Positions 50,346 through 60,626 of a DNA stretch of 64,000 nt are shown here, in pieces (position 1 is the first letter of the stretch; the number at the start of each line of letters is the position of its first letter). The position numbers and the translations under genes are program-made. Source of the DNA: Pectobacterium peruviense. Its GTDB lineage: Bacteria; Pseudomonadota; Gammaproteobacteria; Enterobacterales; Enterobacteriaceae. The notes beneath the pieces are model-generated. The model saw only the letters and a list, made by a program, of their open reading frames with translations, was not told where the DNA came from and made no database searches. The stretch lies in assembly GCF_002847345.1 (NCBI RefSeq), contig NZ_LXFV01000034.1:1-64000 (forward strand), in the 5' to 3' direction.

Positions 50346-51239
50346 TCAGCCTGACTGTAGCCCATGGCCCAGTTGTAGCCGATGATAGAGTGCGGGAATT
50401 TCCGCTAAAAATTCTGGGTTCTTCGTTTGCTGCCAGCGTATTTCAAACCACATCAATACCAGATAATCGATCCAGGGGAACCACTGCATCATCTGTTGCT
50501 GAAGACGGCTCACGGAAAACCCTCGCCGATGCTGCTGGTAGCTCTGTAGAAAGTGCGTTTGCGCCATGCTTTCCATCTGACTGGCTCGGACAATGAACGC
50601 TAGCTCAAAAGCGATATCGCCATCTGAGGCATATTCCCAGTCGATCAGCATGGTTCCTTGCGGCGTAATCAGTAGATTCTCAGCATGTACATCCAGATGG
50701 AGGGGACCTAACGCCAAAGGCGTGGGTAACGCAGCACGTTGAAAATGATGGTGGGCACGCAACAATGCAGGCGAACGGCGGCACGGATCCATCAGTTGCC
50801 AATGTTGAGCGAATAATATTTTGAGATTGAGGGGATGACCGCTACGCGGCTGACGATGGAGCTGAGACAATACACGCGTCACTTCGCCATTAGCCAGCAT
50901 CATCAGGAACTCATCTGAGGTGGCAATGCGCCCCGGCACCCACTCAACAATTAACCAGCCGTCACGCCACAGCAGCGGCCGTGGCGCGAGCCCTATCGCC
51001 GACGTCTGTCGCAGCAGAGCGAACTCTCGCTGACGGTCGACGCCCATTTTTCGCTCAACTGGCGACTGCCGGCGTGCAAGCCACTCAATGCCCGGCCCAC
51101 GAATACGCCAGCTTTTACTACTTAGCCCCCCCACCAGCTCAAAGCGAATATCCGCCATCTCCACAGCAGGGAAATGTTTCTGGATCGTCGCCGTCAGCTG
51201 TTGCCGGATGCCCGCCTGTTTAATGCTGAACGGCGCCAT
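50346..51239 (-). CDS. thiK: Thiamine kinase ThiK
   Basis: ThiK phosphorylates salvaged thiamine. The 297-residue protein is of the aminoglycoside-phosphotransferase kinase fold, with LHLDVHAENLLI (catalytic loop) and LIDWEYASDGDIAFELA (metal loop). I used the ATG at 51239 (MAPFSIKQAG); a TTG five codons upstream is possible. It overlaps the end of lpoB by 20 bases, as expected from the E. coli order nagZ-thiK-lpoB. Sequence identity to E. coli looks modest. Confidence 0.87.
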   Translation of the reverse strand: MAPFSIKQAGIRQQLTATIQKHFPAVEMADIRFELVGGLSSKSWRIRGPGIEWLARRQSPVERKMGVDRQREFALLRQTSAIGLAPRPLLWRDGWLIVEWVPGRIATSDEFLMMLANGEVTRVLSQLHRQPRSGHPLNLKILFAQHWQLMDPCRRSPALLRAHHHFQRAALPTPLALGPLHLDVHAENLLITPQGTMLIDWEYASDGDIAFELAFIVRASQMESMAQTHFLQSYQQHRRGFSVSRLQQQMMQWFPWIDYLVLMWFEIRWQQTKNPEFLAEIPALYHRLQLGHGLQSG

Positions 51240-51801
51240 TGCCTGACCAAACAATTTCGCCAGTCTGCACCAGCATCAATTGCATGTCGATTTGCGGTGA
51301 TTTCACATCACCACTGACGTCGCTATATAGCACATACTGCGCGCTGACATAACGCGCCAGACCAATAGCCTTGCTGCGCGATCCTAAGCTGTCATCAACC
51401 GACAGACCTAACGTTTGTTTCGCAGCAGCCAATTGCTCACGTGGCACCAGCGTAAAGGCCTTGCCGGAAGATAGTGCGTTGTACAACGCACTTGTCGCTT
51501 TCGCTATCGGCAATGAACCATTGGTGTTGTTTTTCACGCTATCCACTAGCAGTATGCTGCCCGGTGTAACGCCATCGGCTTGCAGCATCTGTGCCACCAA
51601 CGGATTGATGCTGGCTTCCCAGTTCAACGTCTGGATTTTAGGCGGTTGTGGTACAGATTCCCCCGGCGGCGGCGTTGGCGTGGTTGGCACTTGAGGCTCA
51701 ACCGGCTCAATGGTCGCAGGCGGTTCAGTCGGTTCCGGCGGACGGCTTGGGCACCCTGTCAGTACCAACGCTGCCAGTATCACCCCTAGATACTTTTTCA
51801 T
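51220..51801 (-). CDS. lpoB: Penicillin-binding protein activator LpoB
   Basis: LpoB is an outer-membrane lipoprotein that activates PBP1B. The 193-residue product has a lipoprotein signal ending in LTGC (cysteine residue 17), a proline-rich spacer (about residues 19-55, PEPTEPPATIEPVEPQVP-type) that spans the periplasm, and the globular domain. Length and layout match the family. It overlaps thiK. Confidence 0.94.
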   Translation of the reverse strand: MKKYLGVILAALVLTGCPSRPPEPTEPPATIEPVEPQVPTTPTPPPGESVPQPPKIQTLNWEASINPLVAQMLQADGVTPGSILLVDSVKNNTNGSLPIAKATSALYNALSSGKAFTLVPREQLAAAKQTLGLSVDDSLGSRSKAIGLARYVSAQYVLYSDVSGDVKSPQIDMQLMLVQTGEIVWSGNGAVQH

Positions 51802-51822
51802 ATTTTCTCTCTCAGCACACCA

Positions 51823-52203
51823 TTACAAAAACAGATGAAGACGAACCTGACGCGCATTAGGATTGCTACGCGTTGAAAAAACCGTCATTTCCGTCTGTGG
51901 CGGGATTTCAATGGACTGCACCTCTTCAAAAGGCAGCACGTCCAACCCGTTTTCATCATACCAATAGAAACGGTAATGCACGGTCACCGCATGTGAAGCA
52001 TCGTTGCTGACAGCGGAAGAAGCCCGCAGTCTGCCATTTTCCGAATCCAGCGACGGATTCCCCGCCGTAATGCCAGCGGATAGCACGGGAGCATCCAATA
52101 CCAGCGTTTGTCGCTCATTGATAGTCAGCACCTTTGGCGAACTACAGCCCGCTATCAGTCCCAGCATCAGACACGAAAACAGAAAAATCGTCGGGTTACG
52201 CAT
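51823..52203 (-). CDS. ycfL: YcfL-family lipoprotein
   Basis: The 126-residue protein has a lipoprotein signal ending in LIAGC (about residue 20) and an immunoglobulin-like C-terminal domain (HAVTVHYRFYWYDENGLDV). It matches E. coli YcfL in place and size. Function is unknown, but the gene is consistently coupled to lpoB. It starts 69 bases after hinT. Confidence 0.9.
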   Translation of the reverse strand: MRNPTIFLFSCLMLGLIAGCSSPKVLTINERQTLVLDAPVLSAGITAGNPSLDSENGRLRASSAVSNDASHAVTVHYRFYWYDENGLDVLPFEEVQSIEIPPQTEMTVFSTRSNPNARQVRLHLFL

Positions 52204-52272
52204 GGTTTACTCGCATGATGGTTTTCTCACCTGATTGTCTAACCATGGCCATCGAACTTAGCTCTACAGGAT

Positions 52273-52623
52273 CTAGTTCGCCAGCAAAGGCCCTAATGCA
52301 CGGCCACCAAGTAGATGCATATGGATGTGATAAACTTCCTGCCCACCGTGTCGGTTGCAGTTAATAATCAGGCGATAGCCGTCTTCTGCAATGCCTTCCT
52401 GCTGCGCAATTTTACCCGCGACCGTCACCATACGTCCCAGCGCCGCTTCATGCTCTGGCGCCGTGTCGTTAACGGTTGGGATTAATACATTCGGGATAAT
52501 CAGAATATGGGTTGGCGTGCGGGGCGCGATATCACGGAAAGCGGTGACCAGTTCATCCTGATACACGATATCGGCAGGAATTTCCCGGCGGATGATTTTA
52601 CTAAAGATGGTTTCTTCAGCCAT
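52273..52623 (-). CDS. hinT: HIT-family purine nucleoside phosphoramidase HinT
   Basis: HinT hydrolyses adenosine phosphoramidates such as AMP-lysine. The 116-residue protein has the HIT motif HIHMHLLGG near residues 100-108, and its start follows AAGGAAATC. It is the first gene of the hinT-ycfL-lpoB-thiK-nagZ block. In E. coli fhuE and ptsG follow upstream; here an accessory efflux patch intervenes. Confidence 0.95.
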   Translation of the reverse strand: MAEETIFSKIIRREIPADIVYQDELVTAFRDIAPRTPTHILIIPNVLIPTVNDTAPEHEAALGRMVTVAGKIAQQEGIAEDGYRLIINCNRHGGQEVYHIHMHLLGGRALGPLLAN

Positions 52624-52840
52624 GATTGATTTCCTTGTTAAAGCTGGCGTTGAACGACGTCATGTAGGCAGTATGAGTGACATATTCCATTTCTTTCAAC
52701 CTTCTTCGTCTATTTCTGGTGCAGGTGGTCAAAATACGACACGCAGAAAAAATCTGTCTGTACCGAACACTGCCACGCTATCACCACGGCGGCAAGGGTT
52801 TGACGCCGCTTAGCGAATGCCCATCGCGTCCCTTCCTTTG

Positions 52841-54292
52841 TCAGTTAACCGACTGCGGCGTTCTCACCAACATTAACAACAGGATGCAAACCAGCAAAGC
52901 CGCGCCTAAGTTGTAGAGCATTCCCACGACAAAGGCAGAAATGTATTGATCCGCTTGTGTAACAGCGTCATCGCCTGTCGCCAGCGCGGTGCCAAACAAG
53001 ATGCCAACCACTGCCACACCCAACGCCGCCCCAACCTGCTGAACCGTCGAGATCACGCCCGATGCCATACCGGCCTTAGCTTCATTTACAAAGCCCAAAA
53101 CCAGATTCAGTAGCGGCGTCATGATAAAACCTTGACCTGCACCAAGCACCACCAGCACAGGAATCAGCCATGCGGCCACCAGATTCGCTCCCGCTAGCTG
53201 CACTTGCATAATCAACAGCCCGATGGAAACGGCATAAACTAACGCCCCCGCGACGATGGCTGGCATACCCCAGCGGGCAACCAGGCGCGGTGCAGCCAGC
53301 GATGCCAGAACGAAGCCCACGCTACAAGGTGCGAAAATACTACCGGCGAGAAAGGGATCGAGCCCCAACCCAACTTGCACCAGCAGAGCAAAACACAAGA
53401 AAAATGAGCTGGATGTGGAATACACCAGCAGCACCAGCAACACGCCCAACAGGAACCGACGCTGCACGAGCAGACGCATATCAACCAACGGAAGATGCCC
53501 CGCCAGTTGTCGCCGTTCCTGCTGGTGATAAAAAACTGTCAGAAGGATAGTCGCAGCAGCCAGCATCCACAGACTCCATGCAGGCCAGCCTTGTCCCGGT
53601 CCTTCGATCAGCAGCACCAGCAGCAACGTCAACCCAATGCTAACCAGCGCCACACCCGCCCAATCCAGCGAAGGGCGCAGCGGCGTACGGGATTCAGGAA
53701 TAAATCGTGCTACCGCGATAGCTAACAGACCAATAGGAACATTGATAAGGAAGATGCTACGCCAGCTCAATCCGAATAGGTTGGCATGCACCAGCCATCC
53801 ACCCAGTACCTGACCCGCGATAGCGGCTAGCCCCAGCGTCATCCCCAGCAGACCGAAGGCACGGCGACTATCGTTCCCATCGAAATTGACGCGGATAGAG
53901 GCATAAACCTGTGGGAATAGTAGCGCGGCCGCGAGTCCCTGCAAGATGCGTGCGCTAATCAGAAATTCTGCGTTGGGCGCTAAGCCACACAACGCAGAAG
54001 CAATCGTAAATCCAGCCATGCCCACAACAAACAGGCGACGTCGCCCAAATATATCTCCCAATCGGCCACCCGTAATCAGCAGCACACCGAAAGCCAGTTC
54101 GTAACCCGCAACGATAAAGCCGATCTGCGCGAAGCTGGCACCCAAGTCGGCCTGCATGCTGGGGATGGCAACATTGACCACGAACAGATCGAAGATCGTA
54201 ACAAAGCCCGCCATGAGCAGCACAGACAGACCGAGCCAAGGCGGACTATTGGCCGTCGTCGTTACAGCCGAAGCACGATAAGTTGAGTTCAT
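52841..54292 (-). CDS. DHA2-type MFS drug transporter
   Basis: The 483-residue protein is an MFS transporter of the fourteen-helix DHA2 group: TMS motif GGRLGDIFGRRRLFVVGMAGF and a long hydrophobic C-terminal half. It lies in a patch absent from the E. coli hinT-ptsG interval, divergent from a helix-turn-helix regulator gene that is frameshifted. Drug or dye efflux is typical of the family; the substrate cannot be told. No sign of disruption. Confidence 0.88.
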   Translation of the reverse strand: MNSTYRASAVTTTANSPPWLGLSVLLMAGFVTIFDLFVVNVAIPSMQADLGASFAQIGFIVAGYELAFGVLLITGGRLGDIFGRRRLFVVGMAGFTIASALCGLAPNAEFLISARILQGLAAALLFPQVYASIRVNFDGNDSRRAFGLLGMTLGLAAIAGQVLGGWLVHANLFGLSWRSIFLINVPIGLLAIAVARFIPESRTPLRPSLDWAGVALVSIGLTLLLVLLIEGPGQGWPAWSLWMLAAATILLTVFYHQQERRQLAGHLPLVDMRLLVQRRFLLGVLLVLLVYSTSSSFFLCFALLVQVGLGLDPFLAGSIFAPCSVGFVLASLAAPRLVARWGMPAIVAGALVYAVSIGLLIMQVQLAGANLVAAWLIPVLVVLGAGQGFIMTPLLNLVLGFVNEAKAGMASGVISTVQQVGAALGVAVVGILFGTALATGDDAVTQADQYISAFVVGMLYNLGAALLVCILLLMLVRTPQSVN

Positions 54293-54415
54293 GTTGTCTA
54301 TCCTTGTGTATCGCGAATTTATGTATCAAGAGTCATCACGCCATCATTCTCAAACCTCTTTTAAACGATTACAATTTAACAACTTATGCTATTACTAAAA
54401 GTAACTCGGTAAACG

Positions 54416-55203
54416 ATGAGAACATTGGAGAGAACTCGCCACGATCTGGCGGCCTTTTTGCGCGCGCACCGCGAACGGGTGTCACCCGCTGATGTAGGTT
54501 TGCCCAGTGGTGGAAGACGGCGCACGCCGGGGCTGCGACGCGAAGAAGTGGCCGCACTGGCCGGGGTCGGCCTGACCTGGTATACCTGGCTCGAACAAGG
54601 ACGCGACATTGGTGTGTCAGCAGCCTTTTTGGACAGCCTGGCACGGGTGCTCAAACTTGATGCGGCCGAACGTCGCCATCTGTACCTGCTGGCACATGAA
54701 CGGCCACCTGTCGAGCCGGGTAAGACGTGGTGCGTGGTTCCACCACTGGTACGGCGTCTAATGCACGATCTGGCCCCGCATTCAGCTTACATACTCAATC
54801 TGCGCTGGGACGTACTGGCCTTTAATGAACCGGCGAACCAGTTTTTCGGCTTTGACGCGCATCCCTCCGAGAGACGTAACCTGCTCTGGCTCTTGTTTAC
54901 CGATCCGTTCGATTTGTCGGCTGGGAGAAACAAGCACCACAAATGTTGTCGAGTTTTCGCCGCGATTTCGCTCGCGCAACGCAGGAGGCTGATATTCATG
55001 AGCTAGTGGATGAACTGGAACAAGTGTCGCCAGACTTCAAAATGTGGTGGCGTCAGCATGATGTGCATGCGCCGTGCAGTGGGGTTCGCCAACTGATGAT
55101 TGAGGGCAAGCCTGAAGCCTTCGAGCACACGTCGCTGACCATCGATGAAGATCGGCATCTGCGCCTGGTGGTTTATGCTCGGCAATCTCAAGGAGAGGAA
55201 TGA
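54416..55203 (+). pseudogene. XRE-family regulator with MmyB-like domain, frameshifted
   Basis: The first frame encodes an XRE helix-turn-helix (GLRREEVAALAGVGLTWYTWLEQGRD, about residues 38-63) and then the MmyB-like ligand domain, up to LFTDP near 54905. The domain continues in another frame as VRFVGWEKQAPQML and on to the end at 55203, so one base appears lost near 54905-54915. Intact relatives are about 260-280 residues, which the joined frames would give. The divergent pump gene is intact. A sequencing error cannot be excluded, because only one lesion is seen. Confidence 0.82.
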
Positions 55204-55322
55204 TGTGACACTGGTGCGACACCAGTAAACCAGTTATGCGGCAGGATTACTCACGTTACAGAAGCAGATTAAAGCCCGTCGTTCAGCGCAAGTTTTCTTG
55301 AAAATGACTCAACACTGACCAT

Positions 55323-55347
55323 AAAAAAAGGGGCTTTCGCCCCTTTC
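55323..55347 (-). terminator. Terminator after ptsG
   Basis: AAAGGGG and CCCCTTT form a short stem with a CTTTCG-type loop. On the minus strand it is followed by seven T. It lies 21 bases after the ptsG stop. Confidence 0.75.
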
Positions 55348-55367
55348 TGCAACTCCCCAACAACGCA

Positions 55368-56801
55368 TCAGTGATTACGGATGTAGTCGTCCATATCGGT
55401 TTTCAGGTTATCGGATTTCGTACCGAAAATTGCCTGAACGCCGGAACCTGCCACAACCACACCTGCTGCACCCAGTTTTTTCAGGCCAGCCTGATCAACT
55501 TTAGCCACATCGCCTACGCTAACGCGCAGACGGGTGATGCATGCATCCAGGTTAGTGATGTTTTCTTTACCACCAAACGCGCTAACCAGAGCGGCAGCCA
55601 TTTCGGTGCTGTCCTGCGACGTTTGCTCAGATGAACTATCTTCACGACCCGGCGTTTTCAGGTTCAGCTTGGCAATCAGAACGCGGAAGATGGTGTAGTA
55701 AATCAACGCATAGCACAGACCCACAATCGGGAACAGCCACAGGTTGCTACCGTTGCCGCTCAGTACCACGAAGTCGATCAGACCGTGAGAGAAGCTTGTA
55801 CCATCACGCATACCCAACAGGATACAGATTGGGAACGCCAGACCCGCCAGAATCGCATGGATCACATACAGGATTGGCGCAACAAACATGAATGAGAACT
55901 CAATTGGCTCAGTGATACCCGTCAGGAACGAGGTCAACGCCGCAGAGATCATGATACCGCCCACTTTCGCGCGGTTTTCTGGTTTAGCCGAATGCCAGAT
56001 AGCAATAGCAGCAGCTGGCAGACCGTACATTTTAAACAGGAAGCCGCCAGACAATTTACCCGCAGTCGGGTCACCAGCAATGTAACGCGGGATATCGCCG
56101 TGGAAAATCTGACCAGCAGCATTGGTGAACTCACCCACTTGCATCTGGAAAGGTACGTTCCAAATATGGTGCAGACCAAACGGCACCAGAGAACGTTCAA
56201 CAACCCCGTAGATACCGAATGCCAACATCGGGTTCTCATTCGCTGCCCAGTGAGAGAATACCTGGATAGCGCTACCAACCGGTGGCCATATGAAAGACAA
56301 CACCGTACCGATAATGATTGCCGTCAGGCCGGAAATAATCGGCACAAAGCGTTTACCAGCAAAGAAGCCCAGATACTCAGGCAGTTGAATGCGGTAGAAG
56401 CGGTTAAACATATACGCGGCAATCGAACCGGCAATGATCCCGCCCAGAACACCAGTATCCGCCAGATGCTTCGCAGTAATCTCGGCAGCCGGTAGATTAA
56501 GAACCAGCGGCGCAATTGCGGCCATGGTTTTCACCATGATGCCATAAGCCACTACCGCCGCCAGTGCGGAAACACCGTCGTTATTAGTGAAGCCCAGGGC
56601 AACACCGATAGCAAAAATCAGCGGCATGTTGGCAAACACCGAATCACCGGCCTGTGCCATGACGCTTGAGACAATTGTAGGCAACCAGCTAAAATTGGCC
56701 GAACCGACACCCAGCAGAATACCTGCGATAGGGAGTACGGATACGGGCAGCATTAGCGACTTACCTACTTTTTGCAGGTTTGCGAATGCATTCTTGAACA
56801 T
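55368..56801 (-). CDS. ptsG: PTS glucose-specific EIICB component
   Basis: PtsG imports and phosphorylates glucose. The 477-residue protein (E. coli 477) has the N-terminal EIIC membrane domain and a C-terminal EIIB domain with the phospho-cysteine in [14 protein letters not shown], about residue 421. The N-terminal [24 protein letters not shown] is the segment required for SgrS-linked localisation. Upstream lie sequences resembling the Mlc, CRP and SgrS elements of E. coli. Confidence 0.97.
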   Translation of the reverse strand: MFKNAFANLQKVGKSLMLPVSVLPIAGILLGVGSANFSWLPTIVSSVMAQAGDSVFANMPLIFAIGVALGFTNNDGVSALAAVVAYGIMVKTMAAIAPLVLNLPAAEITAKHLADTGVLGGIIAGSIAAYMFNRFYRIQLPEYLGFFAGKRFVPIISGLTAIIIGTVLSFIWPPVGSAIQVFSHWAANENPMLAFGIYGVVERSLVPFGLHHIWNVPFQMQVGEFTNAAGQIFHGDIPRYIAGDPTAGKLSGGFLFKMYGLPAAAIAIWHSAKPENRAKVGGIMISAALTSFLTGITEPIEFSFMFVAPILYVIHAILAGLAFPICILLGMRDGTSFSHGLIDFVVLSGNGSNLWLFPIVGLCYALIYYTIFRVLIAKLNLKTPGREDSSSEQTSQDSTEMAAALVSAFGGKENITNLDACITRLRVSVGDVAKVDQAGLKKLGAAGVVVAGSGVQAIFGTKSDNLKTDMDDYIRNH

Positions 56802-56822
56802 AATTGAGTGTGCTCCTGAGTA
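56802..56822 (-). promoter_or_regulatory. Ribosome-site region of ptsG, likely SgrS target
   Basis: The minus-strand sequence CTCAGGAGCACACTCAATT directly before the ATG is almost the same as the E. coli ptsG sequence that pairs with SgrS RNA. It contains the ribosome site GGAG. sgrS itself is not in this window. Confidence 0.65.
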
Positions 56823-56904
56823 ATAGTGCTTTTACTTCTGATACTTCATCTATAAGCAAAGGTGGGGAGGATGGCCTTTGCGAGTTGGGGTGTCTTAGCC
56901 CCCT

Positions 56905-56931
56905 TTAATTTTTACGCAGAGTAAAATAAAT
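56905..56931 (-). promoter_or_regulatory. Mlc-type operator of ptsG
   Basis: The minus strand reads TATTTTACTCTGCGTAAAAA, like the E. coli ptsG Mlc site TATTTTACTCTGTGTAATAA. It is about 110 bases upstream of the ptsG start. Confidence 0.55.
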
Positions 56932-56943
56932 AGCGTTCACAAT

Positions 56944-56961
56944 GTTTGATTGCTATCACGT
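56944..56961 (-). promoter_or_regulatory. CRP site upstream of ptsG
   Basis: On the minus strand CGTGATAGCAATCAAAC fits the CRP pattern TGTGA-N6-TCACA in most positions and matches the E. coli ptsG site (CGTGATAGCCGTCAAAC). It lies about 150 bases before the start. Confidence 0.6.
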
Positions 56962-57116
56962 TTCCACAAGCCAACAGGCTGAGAACGAACAGATATTGCA
57001 CTTTTTTGTGATATATCGCTAAAAAACACGTCCCCCTGAAGAGGAAAAACCTGATCAAGGGGATTGTCGGGCGCTATTAATTACACGGGTAAAAAAAACT
57101 CGGCTATTCTCAGCCA

Positions 57117-57914
57117 CTATTGTGCTGCGGTCAACCGAGCCGGATCGATGTGAAACAGGCGGGAAAAGTTTTCTGTTGTGGCAGCTGCGAGGGTTTCCAA
57201 CGATGTACCTTTCACTACGGCAAGGTATTCCGCGACATCACGCACATACGCAGGCTGGTTTTCCTGACCTCTGAACGGGACAGGCGCTAGCCAAGGGGAA
57301 TCTGTCTCAATCAACATCCGATCCAGCGGCACATAACGTGCTACGTCACGTAATTCCTCTGCATTACGAAACGTCACGATCCCAGAAAACGAGATGTAGA
57401 ATCCCATATCCAGCAAGGCTTTTGCCGTGATCAAATCTTCCGTAAAGCAGTGCAGAACACCACTGCATTTCTCCGCATGTTCGTCACGCAAAATCGCCAG
57501 CGTATCTTCACGAGCAGAACGCGTATGCACGATAACGGGCTTGTTCAGGTCATTGCCAATACGAATATGTTCGCAAAACGATTCCTGCTGCTGGGCTTTC
57601 GTCTCCTGCTGATAGAAATAATCCAGCCCCGTTTCCCCCATCGCCACCACACGGCTAGCACAGGCTAACTCACGCAGTTCGGCATAATCATAAGGGGCTT
57701 CCTGATTGAGGGGATGAACACCGCAGGAAAACGCCACGTTATCGCGCTCACCGATTAACTCCACCATGGCTCGATAACCGGGCAGCGTTGTCGCCACCGC
57801 CAGAAGGAAACCGACATCACGGAGTTTCGCTTTCTCCAGCACATCGGAGACATCTTTATGCAATGACTGATAATCCAGACCGTCAAGATGACAGTGGGAA
57901 TCCACTAACAACAT
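57117..57914 (-). CDS. ycfH: TatD-family metal-dependent hydrolase YcfH
   Basis: YcfH is a TatD-family enzyme, probably a DNase or D-aminoacyl-tRNA-type deacylase of undefined role. The start MLLVDSHCHLDGLDY gives 265 residues, equal to E. coli; the frame extends 27 codons upstream into holB. Metal motifs are DSHCHLD at the N terminus, GETGLDYF and the C-terminal LIETDSPWLAP. It follows holB, as in E. coli. Confidence 0.94.
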   Translation of the reverse strand: MLLVDSHCHLDGLDYQSLHKDVSDVLEKAKLRDVGFLLAVATTLPGYRAMVELIGERDNVAFSCGVHPLNQEAPYDYAELRELACASRVVAMGETGLDYFYQQETKAQQQESFCEHIRIGNDLNKPVIVHTRSAREDTLAILRDEHAEKCSGVLHCFTEDLITAKALLDMGFYISFSGIVTFRNAEELRDVARYVPLDRMLIETDSPWLAPVPFRGQENQPAYVRDVAEYLAVVKGTSLETLAAATTENFSRLFHIDPARLTAAQ

Positions 57915-57933
57915 GATATTTACTCGATAGTAA

Positions 57934-58944
57934 TTAAACAGAAAAGGGATGGCTGTCGCGCTTAACCGACGAGGCAAACGTGCGTTCGCCATCAAGCAGG
58001 CGTTCCGTCAGCAGCAGTTCGCGATTCACACCGGTGACGGTCAGTAATTTTTGTCGGCAAGCCAGCCACTGTTGCAGCTCATACTGTAAATGCGCAGACG
58101 GTTCGCGCGCCAGACGCTCAACCAGTTCGATCTGATCTTGATTCACCAAATGCTCGCTAGCACCCTGTTGCCATTTCATGGCATCCAGCAGTAGCGCGGA
58201 CAGCCAGTGAATTCTCACATCCGCATCGTCATGATTCAGTTGCGGTATCAATGAAAGCTGATCCCGTGAAGTCATCGCAGCAGAAAATGCCTGGCACAGT
58301 CCGCTACGCTGCTTCCAGCGTTCTGGCTGCAATAATGCTTCGGCCGCAAGCGGTGCGCCCGATTGCAATCTCAATGCCGTACGCAATGCTTTACTATCAT
58401 GACGATGGCGCGTATTCAGCCACAGGATACTCTGCGTCTCATTCGGCACATCCAGATAGTGATACAGGCAACGACTGCGTAAAGTGGCTAACAACCGAGC
58501 TGGCTCACGGCAGCCCAATAAAAAGAAGGTATTTTTGGGGGGTTCTTCCAGCGTTTTCAGTAGAGCGTTCGCTGCCGCTTCTGTCAGTTGCTCAGCGGAA
58601 GCCAGCCAGATCACTTTTGCTCCGCCCTGTCGGGAATGTTGGTACACCTTTTCCACGACGTCACGCACCGGATCGACGCCCAGACTATGTTTGCCTTTCT
58701 CCGGGCTCAGCACATGCCAATCTGGGTGTGTTCCCGCCGTCATCAAATTACAAGAGTGACACTGGCCGCAGCTTTTCATGCCGTCAGGTCGCTGGCAGAT
58801 CAACCAGCGGCTCAGCGCATAAATAAGCGATTCATCGCCCATGCCCGGCAGCGCATGCAACAACACCGCATGGTGGCCTCTGCCAGCCTGATATTGACCA
58901 ATAAGCTGCCGATAAGAGGCATTCAGCCACGGATACCAGTCCAT
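57934..58944 (-). CDS. holB: DNA polymerase III delta' subunit HolB
   Basis: HolB is the clamp-loader delta' subunit. The 336-residue protein (E. coli 334) has the zinc module CGQCHSCNLMTAGTHPDW near residues 50-65 and the AAA+ sensor motif TLEEPPKNTFFLL; its P-loop is degenerate (ALPGMGDES), as is usual. Its ATG overlaps the tmk stop by one base. Confidence 0.95.
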   Translation of the reverse strand: MDWYPWLNASYRQLIGQYQAGRGHHAVLLHALPGMGDESLIYALSRWLICQRPDGMKSCGQCHSCNLMTAGTHPDWHVLSPEKGKHSLGVDPVRDVVEKVYQHSRQGGAKVIWLASAEQLTEAAANALLKTLEEPPKNTFFLLGCREPARLLATLRSRCLYHYLDVPNETQSILWLNTRHRHDSKALRTALRLQSGAPLAAEALLQPERWKQRSGLCQAFSAAMTSRDQLSLIPQLNHDDADVRIHWLSALLLDAMKWQQGASEHLVNQDQIELVERLAREPSAHLQYELQQWLACRQKLLTVTGVNRELLLTERLLDGERTFASSVKRDSHPFSV

Positions 58945-59603
58945 CAGAACTGTCCCTGCTCAACAGGCTGCAATCCTTGTTGCTGCAACCACTGTTGTAA
59001 CGTGGCCTGAATATCCGCACTGACGGCATCAATAGATTGTGATGCATCGATCGTCAGGATGCGGTCATCCTCCGCAGCCAATTCCTGATAGCGGGAGCGG
59101 GTACGATCAAAGAAAGCCAACGACTCCTGCTCGATTCTATCCAGCTCGCCGCGTTGACGCGCGCGCTGCAAACCGATGGCTGGCGGTAAATCAAGATAGA
59201 GCGTCAGGTCAGGGCGAAAATCGCCCAGCACGGTGTCACGCAGCGAGCGCAGCAGTTGCTGATCGATCCCACGTCCACCGCCTTGATAAGCCTGTGAAGA
59301 GAGATCGTGACGATCGCCGATAACCCATTTCCCATCTGCCAGCGCAGGTTTGATGACGTTATCTACCAGTTGCACTCTGGCCGCGTAGAGCATCAAAACT
59401 TCCGCTTTGTCGGTAACCTTCTCATCGGCCATACCTTGCTTGATGAGTTCACGTAACTTCTCAGCCAGCGGCGTGCCGCCAGGCTCTCGAGTAAACATGA
59501 CCTCTTTCACACCATGTGAATGCAGCGTTTCCACAACAATATTGCGCGCACTGGTTTTCCCTGCGCCTTCCAATCCTTCAATGACGATAAATTTACTGTT
59601 CAT
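58944..59603 (-). CDS. tmk: Thymidylate kinase
   Basis: Tmk phosphorylates dTMP to dTDP. The 219-residue protein (E. coli 213) starts [20 protein letters not shown] with the P-loop GLEGAGKT, and has [16 protein letters not shown] and [18 protein letters not shown]. It overlaps mltG by 11 bases and holB by one, giving a tight mltG-tmk-holB-ycfH transcript. Confidence 0.96.
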   Translation of the reverse strand: MNSKFIVIEGLEGAGKTSARNIVVETLHSHGVKEVMFTREPGGTPLAEKLRELIKQGMADEKVTDKAEVLMLYAARVQLVDNVIKPALADGKWVIGDRHDLSSQAYQGGGRGIDQQLLRSLRDTVLGDFRPDLTLYLDLPPAIGLQRARQRGELDRIEQESLAFFDRTRSRYQELAAEDDRILTIDASQSIDAVSADIQATLQQWLQQQGLQPVEQGQF

Positions 59604-60612
59604 CCCGTTCCTTTAACGCTGAGCGGTATACCTTTACAGCACGATTATGGTCTGCAAGGTTAGTGGTAAAACTGTGTCCGCCTTTTCCATCCGCCACGAA
59701 ATACAGATACGACGTTTTGGCTGGATGCGCAGCCGCATCCAATGACGCTTTCCCCGGCATTGCGATCGGCGTCGGCGGCAAGCCGGAGATGACATACGTA
59801 TTGTAAGGCGTCGGCGTATCTAATGCTTTACGGGTTATCACGCCTTTATAGTCATCCCCCATGCCATAAATCACCGTGGGATCAGTTTGCAGCCGCATAC
59901 CAAGCCGTAAGCGATTGATAAAAACGGAAGCGACCTGCGTACGTTCTTCATTGATTGCTGTTTCTTTTTCAATGATTGACGCCATCGTCAGCAACTCGTC
60001 TGGTGTCTTATACGGTAAGCCTTCTTCACGCCCTTTCCATACGTCATCCACCGTTTTTTTCATACGCTGGTGCGCACGCTGCAACAGGGCGCTATCGCTC
60101 GTACCGGCAGTGTATGAATAGGTGTCAGGATAAAACCAGCCTTCCGGGTTCGCCTTATCGTTGATTTCCAACTGAGTGACGATGTCCTGTTCCGTTTTAT
60201 CGGCCAGTACATGCTTGATATAAGGTGCCTGCTGCAATGTGACGATCCACTCTTTTAGACGGGAACCTTCGACAAAGCGGATGGTGAATTGCGCTTCTTT
60301 TCCGCTGGACAGCAAGGCCAACATCTCGCGTACGCTCATTCCTGCTGTAAAGCGATATGTACCCGCCTTGAATTTTGCCAATTCGGGTTCGATACGCAGC
60401 AGCCACGGAAAAAACGCGCCATCGGTGATAATTTTTTGATCGAGAAGTAGCGTTTCCAGCCCTTCTCTTCCCGTACCGGCCGGAAGCGTGAAAATAGTTT
60501 CTTTTTCGATAGCCAATGGAGAACCAGCAAAACGCTGCATTTTCTGCCACGCTACCAGCAGCATCAGGACAACAGCGGCAATAATCAGCAACCCAATTTT
60601 CTTTTTCTTCAT
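59593..60612 (-). CDS. mltG: Endolytic murein transglycosylase MltG (YceG)
   Basis: MltG cleaves nascent glycan strands at the inner membrane and may set their length. The 339-residue protein has one N-terminal membrane helix ([18 protein letters not shown]), a LysM-like domain and the YceG catalytic region with [12 protein letters not shown] (catalytic glutamate) and [12 protein letters not shown]. It follows pabC by 14 bases. Confidence 0.95.
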   Translation of the reverse strand: MKKKKIGLLIIAAVVLMLLVAWQKMQRFAGSPLAIEKETIFTLPAGTGREGLETLLLDQKIITDGAFFPWLLRIEPELAKFKAGTYRFTAGMSVREMLALLSSGKEAQFTIRFVEGSRLKEWIVTLQQAPYIKHVLADKTEQDIVTQLEINDKANPEGWFYPDTYSYTAGTSDSALLQRAHQRMKKTVDDVWKGREEGLPYKTPDELLTMASIIEKETAINEERTQVASVFINRLRLGMRLQTDPTVIYGMGDDYKGVITRKALDTPTPYNTYVISGLPPTPIAMPGKASLDAAAHPAKTSYLYFVADGKGGHSFTTNLADHNRAVKVYRSALKERDEQ

Positions 60613-60626
60613 AAATCAACCATCTA

